Source of the DNA: Bradyrhizobiaceae bacterium Ga0074131
GTDB lineage: Bacteria > Pseudomonadota > Alphaproteobacteria > Rhizobiales > Xanthobacteraceae
Length of the DNA: 64,000 bases
Direction: 5' to 3'
Assembly (NCBI GenBank): GCA_001464035.1
Contig: LNEC01000017.1
Location: forward strand, 496,001 to 560,000
Below the pieces are notes generated by a model, which ran no database searches, was not told where the DNA came from, and saw only the letters and a list, made by a program, of their open reading frames with translations. How positions within the stretch are numbered: position 1 is the stretch's first letter; each line of letters begins with the position of its first letter. Shown here in pieces: positions 59,330 to 64,000 of this stretch. The translations under genes were made by a program, and so were the position numbers.

Positions 59330-60613
59330 TCAAAGCCGGGCATCGCTGGCCTCGACCGGCAGCACCTGCTTGAGATCGTAGAGGACTCCGCCTGGAACGA
59401 GCATCGTGCGCAGCCGATCGGCCCCAAGCCCCGTGATCTGGTCGTGACGCACCGCGAGGATGATGGCCTCGAAGCATCCTTCGGGAATGCTCCCGATCGA
59501 CTCGATGCCGTACTCCGTGCGAACTTCGGCCGGACTGGCGAGAGGATCGTAGACGACGACCTCCCCGGCCAGCGAGCTGAGTTCCCGCACCAGATCGACC
59601 ACCTTGCTGTTGCGAATATCGGGACAGTTTTCCTTGAAGGTCAGACCCATCACGAGGATACGCGCCCGTCCGAGTTCGAGCTTGTGGCGAAGCATCAATT
59701 TGACGACGTCGAGCGCAACCCATTGAGCCATGCCGTCATTGATCCGGCGGCCCGCAAGAATCATTTCCGGATGAAACCCGATCGATTGAGCCTTGTGCGT
59801 GAGATAATAGGGATCGACGCCGATGCAGTGCCCCCCGACCAGACCGGGCACGTAGCCGTGGAAATTCCACTTGGTGGCGGCCGCCGCGAGAATCTCGCGG
59901 GTCTCCAGCCCCATCATCCGAAACAGCTGCGCCAGTTCGTTGATCAGCGCGATATTCACATCGCGCTGGATGTTTTCGATGACTTTCGAAGCCTCCGCGA
60001 CCCGGATCGAACTCGCCTTGTGGGTTCCGGCGGTGACGACGCGGCAGTAGACCTGATCGACGAGGTCGGCGACTTCCGGCGTCGAACCCGACGTGACCTT
60101 GGTGATCTCGGACAGGCGATGACCATGATCGCCGGGATTTATGCGTTCGGGAGAATATCCGGCGAAGAAATCCTCATTGAAGACAAGCCCGGAAACGCGC
60201 GACAGGATCGGGACGCAGCAGTCTTCGGTGACGCCGGGGTATACCGTCGATTCGTAGACGACGACATCGCCCTTGCCGAGCGCTTTGCCCACGGTCGCGG
60301 ATGCCTTCTCCAGCATCCTCAGGTCCGGTTGCAGCGCCTGATTGATCGGCGTGGGCACGGTGACGATGAAAAAATTGGCCTGCCGGAGAGCCTCCGGATC
60401 CGCGGAGAAGCCGATATTCCTCGCCGCTGCGAATTCCGCTTCGGTTACCTCGCGGGTACGATCGTGACCCGCCTGCAGTTCCGATATCCGGACGGCGTTG
60501 ACATCAAAACCGAGGACGGGAAAGTGGCGAGCCATGTAGACCGCCAACGGTAAACCTACATAGCCGAGCCCGACGACGGCGATCCTGACATCATGGACGC
60601 TCATCAGGGCCAT
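59330..60613 (-). CDS. UDP-HexNAc/UDP-sugar 6-dehydrogenase (WbpO/TviB/WbpA-type)
   Basis: 427 residues. N-terminal VVGLGYVGLPLAVYMARHF (NAD), VTVPTPINQALQPDL, YESTVYPGVTEDCCVPIL with KVTSGSTPE, then VPGLVGGHCIGVDPYYLTHK with the catalytic Cys of GGHCIGVDPYY, and C-terminal GLTFKENCPDIRNSKVVDLV. The GHCIGVDPYYL and FKENCPDIRNSKV pattern indicates the UDP-GlcNAc/UDP-GalNAc dehydrogenase branch rather than Ugd. It oxidises C6 to the uronate. Upstream neighbour of the 4-epimerase gene, 50 bases away. Confidence 0.9.
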   Translation of the reverse strand: MALMSVHDVRIAVVGLGYVGLPLAVYMARHFPVLGFDVNAVRISELQAGHDRTREVTEAEFAAARNIGFSADPEALRQANFFIVTVPTPINQALQPDLRMLEKASATVGKALGKGDVVVYESTVYPGVTEDCCVPILSRVSGLVFNEDFFAGYSPERINPGDHGHRLSEITKVTSGSTPEVADLVDQVYCRVVTAGTHKASSIRVAEASKVIENIQRDVNIALINELAQLFRMMGLETREILAAAATKWNFHGYVPGLVGGHCIGVDPYYLTHKAQSIGFHPEMILAGRRINDGMAQWVALDVVKLMLRHKLELGRARILVMGLTFKENCPDIRNSKVVDLVRELSSLAGEVVVYDPLASPAEVRTEYGIESIGSIPEGCFEAIILAVRHDQITGLGADRLRTMLVPGGVLYDLKQVLPVEASDARL

Positions 60614-60927
60614 GGAAAGTTCCAGACGAATACCAACATGCTGCTGCGTGAACCCCGGGATCGGTGTCTATTGGATGGGGCCTACCCCTAGGAGTTCAAA
60701 GGCCGATTTGCAAGCGACGCTTGAGCCCTCGGCCTGGAACCGTGGTGTGCTGGCGGCAGGCCGACACGATGGCTGCCGTGTCCAGCCGACGTCACGCGAT
60801 TCCGGCCCGGCCGCACGGATTGACCTGTAGCTTCCGCCCCTGTTACCGCTCCAATCTCCGTCTTGTATATCTTGCTTCTTGCCGCCGCCGCTCTCCAGAC
60901 CGCGGTTTCGGCAAGCGAGGTCAGGCA
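60614..60927. other. Divergent intergenic region, no supported gene
   Basis: 314 bases between the dehydrogenase and the MurJ-like gene. Likely holds both promoters (ATTGACCTGTAGCTTCCGCC and CGTCTTGTATATCTTGCTTC around 60820-60880 are the most promoter-like stretches). Open frames here lack coding character. Confidence 0.45.
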
Positions 60928-62433
60928 ATGCTTCGATCTACCCGCACCGTCGTGCTGTTCGGAATCGCCGTGCAGATTGCGGCTTTCATGCGAACCGCGA
61001 TCATCGCGGCCACGCTCGGCGCCTCGCTGGACGTCGATGCCTACAATCTCGGTCTGATCGCTCCGAGCTTCATCTCGACAGTGATCGGATCGTGGCTTCA
61101 GGTGAGTTTCATCGGGCGTTACACTTCGCTGATCACGACCGGAGAGGTCCGGTTGGCGGCCGCCTATCGCGTTCGCATGCTTGTCCTGATGCTTGTCGTC
61201 GCGTTGGCCTTCGCAGGCCTGTGCTTCCTGCTGCCCGGGCAAATTATGGCTATCTTCCTGCCGAATGCTCAACCCGCGACGGTTGCGGCGGCGGCGGCGG
61301 CGCTCAGGGTTTCGGGATTGATCCTGATTCCCATCATTCTCGGCGACTTCATTGCCCTTATCCTCAACAGCCATGGACGCTTCCTTGCCGCTGCGCTGGC
61401 GCCGCTGATCAACGCACTGGTCTCGGTGTTGGGCTTGCTGCTCTGGCCTTCCTCTGACCTGTCGGCACTGGTCTGGACATTGCTGCTTGGAAGTCTGGCG
61501 CAGTGCTTCGCGGTAGCGATCGCGCTTTCCAGAATGCGCCTGGCTTTTCCCACCGAAACAAGCGCGGCGAAGGGCGAAGTCCGCACCACGCTGATGCTTG
61601 CATTGCCGCTGCTGCCGGCGATGATGCTGGCCAATTCGGCGGCCGCGATCATTCAGTTCCGCGCCGCAGAACTCGGCGAAGGCGCGGTCGCGATTTACGG
61701 CTACGCGTCGCGCCTGCACGGCGCCCTGGCACAGATCCTGGTGATTGGTCTCAGCACCGTTCTGCTGCCGCACTTCGCCGCGCTGTGGTCGCGCGGCGAA
61801 AATGCGGAAGTCACCATCCTGTTCCGGCGCCTCGCCCGCTGCACGATCCCCGTGGTCGGCTACCTCACGGCCGGAATTTATCTGATGGGCGAGACCGCCA
61901 CCAAGATTTTGTTCGAACGCGGCGCATTCGATGCGCAGCACTCGCAGCAGGTAAGCTGGCTGTGGGTGTTGCTCAGCCTGTCGCTGTTCCCTGCCGCCTT
62001 CGGCACCTTTATTGCCAAATTCTGCCAGGCGGTGCGGGATGCCGGCAGCATCCTCGTGAGCGGCGCGATTTCATTTGCCGTCTGCGTAGCCGTCACCTGG
62101 GTCGGCGCCTCGCTCGGAAGTCTCAGCATCGTCAGCGCCGCCGTCGTTGCGAGCGCCGCCATCGTCTCCTGCTTCTGGCTGGCATGGCTGGGGCGGCGAA
62201 TACCCGTCGTGCCGATCCTGAGCGATATCGTAATCGCGTCGCTGCGGATCGGATTCATCCTACTTCCGGCCGTGGCGGTCGAGCGATGGGCCAGTCTCTA
62301 CACGATCGGCTGGTCCAGCATGCCCGACCTGCTCGTTCGCGGCTCGCTCTACAGCATCACGGTGATGACATTGCTGATCGCGACGCGGTCCGATCGCTGG
62401 TTCCTTGCCCGACGTCCGGGTGAGACGACGTAG
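60928..62433 (+). CDS. MurJ/MviN-like flippase of the polysaccharide locus
   Basis: 501 residues from the ATG at 60928, about 14 membrane helices. VVLFGIAVQIAAFMRTAIIA, then LGASLDVDAYNLGLIAPSFI and GRYTSLITTG match the MurJ start, while PLLPAMMLANSAAAIIQFRA, ALAQILVIGLSTVLLPHFAA and KILFERGAFDAQHSQQVSW give the mid-protein MurJ pattern. The FAEGAFxxAFVP loop of true MurJ is diverged. In polysaccharide loci such MviN-like proteins are thought to move a lipid-linked glycan other than lipid II. Intact. Confidence 0.85.
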   Translation: MLRSTRTVVLFGIAVQIAAFMRTAIIAATLGASLDVDAYNLGLIAPSFISTVIGSWLQVSFIGRYTSLITTGEVRLAAAYRVRMLVLMLVVALAFAGLCFLLPGQIMAIFLPNAQPATVAAAAAALRVSGLILIPIILGDFIALILNSHGRFLAAALAPLINALVSVLGLLLWPSSDLSALVWTLLLGSLAQCFAVAIALSRMRLAFPTETSAAKGEVRTTLMLALPLLPAMMLANSAAAIIQFRAAELGEGAVAIYGYASRLHGALAQILVIGLSTVLLPHFAALWSRGENAEVTILFRRLARCTIPVVGYLTAGIYLMGETATKILFERGAFDAQHSQQVSWLWVLLSLSLFPAAFGTFIAKFCQAVRDAGSILVSGAISFAVCVAVTWVGASLGSLSIVSAAVVASAAIVSCFWLAWLGRRIPVVPILSDIVIASLRIGFILLPAVAVERWASLYTIGWSSMPDLLVRGSLYSITVMTLLIATRSDRWFLARRPGETT

Positions 62434-62500
62434 GGCGAAACTGCAAGACAGAACGCCACCGGGGTTTCTTTCATGTGGGACGGCATGATAGACGGAGCCG

Positions 62501-62929
62501 ATGCCAAACTGGAGCAGATCGAAATGGAGCGTGTGCGCGATCGCTATCGCGTCTTACTTTTCGGCCGCGCTGTGGCTGAAGCATTCTTACGTCGAGCCGC
62601 CCAAGCCATTGGGCCTGGAGGTAATCCGGCTCGAGCGGCCATTTTTCGAATGGCACGGCTCCGATATCGCATTTTCCGTAAGAATGCCGTCACTCGACCA
62701 TTTGTCGGATACGATGCAATTCCAAAAGCGGTCTCCGTTTGTGCTTTACGAGAATAACACCCGCCTGGGTCCCCCGCACACGGAGCATGCTGATATCGTA
62801 AAGTACGGGCGCGGCCGGTTCTCGCACTGGGACAATTCGGGCTTCATCTTTTCCAGCAGCGACGGCTCCAGTCCAAGAAGCAACGGACGGACATACTGGG
62901 CAGTCATTCCGCTGCCCGGCGCGGAGTGA
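62501..62929 (+). CDS. Hypothetical polysaccharide-locus protein with signal anchor
   Basis: 142 residues; family not named. A hydrophobic N-terminus (KWSVCAIAIASYFSAALWLK) serves as signal anchor, followed by a beta-rich domain: RLERPFFEWHGSDIAFSVRM, RSPFVLYENNTRLGPPHTEH and HADIVKYGRGRFSHWDNSGF, then IFSSSDGSSPRSNGRTYW. Similar small proteins with SPxxLYENxxxLGPxHxxH and GRFSHW occur beside polysaccharide genes, sometimes at protein ends. Its stop lies 7 bases before the next start, so the genes are coupled. Confidence 0.7.
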   Translation: MPNWSRSKWSVCAIAIASYFSAALWLKHSYVEPPKPLGLEVIRLERPFFEWHGSDIAFSVRMPSLDHLSDTMQFQKRSPFVLYENNTRLGPPHTEHADIVKYGRGRFSHWDNSGFIFSSSDGSSPRSNGRTYWAVIPLPGAE

Positions 62930-62935
62930 CGCGCC

Positions 62936-64000
62936 GTGAAGATGTTGCTCCCGACGGCAGCGGCGCTCGGATCCCTGTTCGTCGTAGCGTTTCAACTTCA
63001 GCTGTTGCCCTTTTTTGCGCATCTTTTTGTCGAGGACCGACTGGTCTGGCCTGTGATCTTCTATGGCGTCTGGGCGTGCGTGATCGGCGTCACCCTCGTG
63101 CTTCTTGTTCTGCACGGTTCGGTTCGTCGCCAAAGCCTCCCCGTGCTGGCAGTGTGCGCGTCGGCTATGCTCGTCACTCTCATCCATCCGATCGACGGAG
63201 TTGCCAAGAATTTTCTCGTCGCGGCGACATTCGTGGCTTGCGTCAGTGTGCTGGCAATTGCCTCCGCGCCCTTCGCTCTCTTGAGGTTTTCCGCGACCGC
63301 GGCGGTTCTAAGCGCCGTGATTTGCCTGCTGGACATCCTGTTCAGCCATGGGTTCACGAATACCGTCGGCCGGGCGGCCGGCCTGAGCATCAATGCCAAT
63401 GTCGCCGCAGCCGGGCTGCTGCTCGGCGCCGCGAGTTCGTTCTGGACGGTGCCGCCACGATGGCGCAGCCCGTTTCTACTGATCGTAGGCACGGGCATCC
63501 TTGTCACCCTTTCGCGCTCGACGCTGCTTGCTGCCATCCTGATCGGTTCCGGCATAGCGGCCGATTTGATCTGGATGCGCATCAGATCGCCCGGACCACG
63601 TTCGCGCATCAGATGGCTCCATACAGGTGCCCTGATCCTGGCGCTGGCAGGCTGGATCGCCGCGGCGCTGTTCTCGAACGACCGGTTTTCCGTCGCCGCG
63701 CGAAGCTCCTTCCTCCAGATTGGCGCAGTGCCGACGGCGTTTGCGGAAGCGCGTCAGGCGATCGCCGACTCGCTTCGAACGAATGCGGCCTCCGAAATTA
63801 TCAGGGAGATCACCCGCCGGGCAGAGAACGAGGGGGACATCAATTCGATTTCAGCGCGGGGGCTGCTCATGGAGCGCGCCTGGTTGATCTATCGGACCGG
63901 CCCGTTTTTCGGCAGGGGAATGGCGGCCGCGCACGCCGCGCAACCGCATAACACGTTCCTGCTGTTCGCCGTCGCATTCGGGCATCTCGGATGGATCGTG
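62936..64000 (+). CDS. O-antigen ligase/polymerase-like membrane protein (cut by window edge)
   Basis: 355 codons from the GTG at 62936 (an ATG two codons later is possible), open to the right edge. About ten membrane helices: LGSLFVVAFQLQLLPFFAHL, VWPVIFYGVWACVIGVTLVL and so on. Typical Wzy/WaaL-like features are FTNTVGRAAGLSINANVAAA, the GTGILVTLSRSTLLAA motif and, after a long periplasmic loop with EIIREITRRAENEGD, FFGRGMAAAHAAQPHNTFLL, where PHN carries the conserved His. It either polymerises the repeat units or ligates the polymer to a lipid. The end is outside the window. Confidence 0.85.
   Translation, partial: MKMLLPTAAALGSLFVVAFQLQLLPFFAHLFVEDRLVWPVIFYGVWACVIGVTLVLLVLHGSVRRQSLPVLAVCASAMLVTLIHPIDGVAKNFLVAATFVACVSVLAIASAPFALLRFSATAAVLSAVICLLDILFSHGFTNTVGRAAGLSINANVAAAGLLLGAASSFWTVPPRWRSPFLLIVGTGILVTLSRSTLLAAILIGSGIAADLIWMRIRSPGPRSRIRWLHTGALILALAGWIAAALFSNDRFSVAARSSFLQIGAVPTAFAEARQAIADSLRTNAASEIIREITRRAENEGDINSISARGLLMERAWLIYRTGPFFGRGMAAAHAAQPHNTFLLFAVAFGHLGWIV

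Noticed and set aside
62473..62757. Alternative frame of 94 codons at the start of the 62501 gene
   Set aside because: The 62501 frame has a signal anchor, recurrent beta-domain motifs and tight coupling to the next gene; the alternative frame has none.
62926..63951. 341-codon plus-strand frame beginning MTRREDV
   Set aside because: It is Arg/Ser/His-rich and soluble; the frame starting at the GTG at 62936 gives a clean multi-helix ligase-like protein open to the window end.
1..64000. CRISPR arrays, tRNA, rRNA, prophage or transposase genes
   Set aside because: None was recognised: no regularly spaced direct repeats of 25-40 bases, no cloverleaf-like segment with a CCA end noticed by eye, no integrase or transposase motifs. 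A dedicated tRNA or small-RNA scan could still find something I missed.

Overview
The window is high-GC alphaproteobacterial chromosome, most likely Bradyrhizobium or a close relative in the Nitrobacteraceae. The evidence is the gene families (a growth-pole-ring-type giant coiled-coil protein, DUF3551, DUF1127 beside a MocR regulator, a thioredoxin-reductase-like ferredoxin-NADP reductase, DgcA) and several dispersed palindromic intergenic repeats of the kind common in that group. No rRNA, tRNA, insertion sequence, CRISPR array or prophage was seen. Taxonomy is inferred from family recognition, not from a search.

Layout. 0-14 kb: mixed housekeeping genes: 5' end of a flagellar hook gene, exported MsrB, an FAD oxidoreductase, SixA-like phosphatase, universal stress protein, a divergent DUF1127/MocR pair, membrane proteins, a secreted SGNH hydrolase, a DUF2147 protein, and a ferredoxin reductase/ferredoxin pair around a thioesterase. 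14-20 kb: a very large coiled-coil membrane protein resembling GROWTH POLE RING (GPR) of Agrobacterium, with a 44-residue repeat array, a CtrA-like box upstream and an apparent frameshift. 20-23.3 kb: mlaE-mlaF-mlaD lipid-transport operon whose last gene runs into repeats and an antitoxin-like remnant. 23.4-41.5 kb: metabolic and envelope genes: DgcA epimerase, MFS transporter, threonine dehydratase-like enzyme, LpxH-like phosphoesterase coupled to a glycosyltransferase, cyclase-family enzyme, ThiD, TAXI binding protein, cytochromes c, CHRD protein, orphan CoxL-like molybdoenzyme, and a broken outer-membrane barrel. 41.7-43.2 kb: murJ, broken near its 3' end.

43.2-64 kb is a surface-polysaccharide (O-antigen or capsule type) locus. 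It encodes nucleotide-sugar enzymes (UDP-HexNAc 6-dehydrogenase, UDP-uronate 4-epimerase, Gfo/Idh/MocA 3-dehydrogenase plus DegT aminotransferase, WbpV/WreQ-like reductase, RmlC-like epimerase, PglD-like acetyltransferase), an initiating sugar transferase, two GT2 and two GT4 glycosyltransferases, a methyltransferase, an AsnB-type amidotransferase, a Wzx flippase, a MurJ-like second flippase, and an O-antigen ligase/polymerase-like protein running off the right edge. The set points to a polymer containing amino-sugar uronic acids, possibly 3-amino and amidated.

A recurring theme is reading-frame damage: apparent frameshifts in the GPR-like gene, murJ and an outer-membrane barrel gene, an aberrant mlaD 3' end, and a probable in-frame deletion in the MocA-family gene. 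Several of these genes are normally essential, so assembly indels are at least as likely as true pseudogenes. I found no clearly new defence or mobile system. The most interesting items are the GPR-like gene with its repeat array, the polysaccharide locus with its own MurJ paralogue and AsnB, and the small remnants (antitoxin tail, glycosyltransferase tail) at repeat and recombination boundaries.
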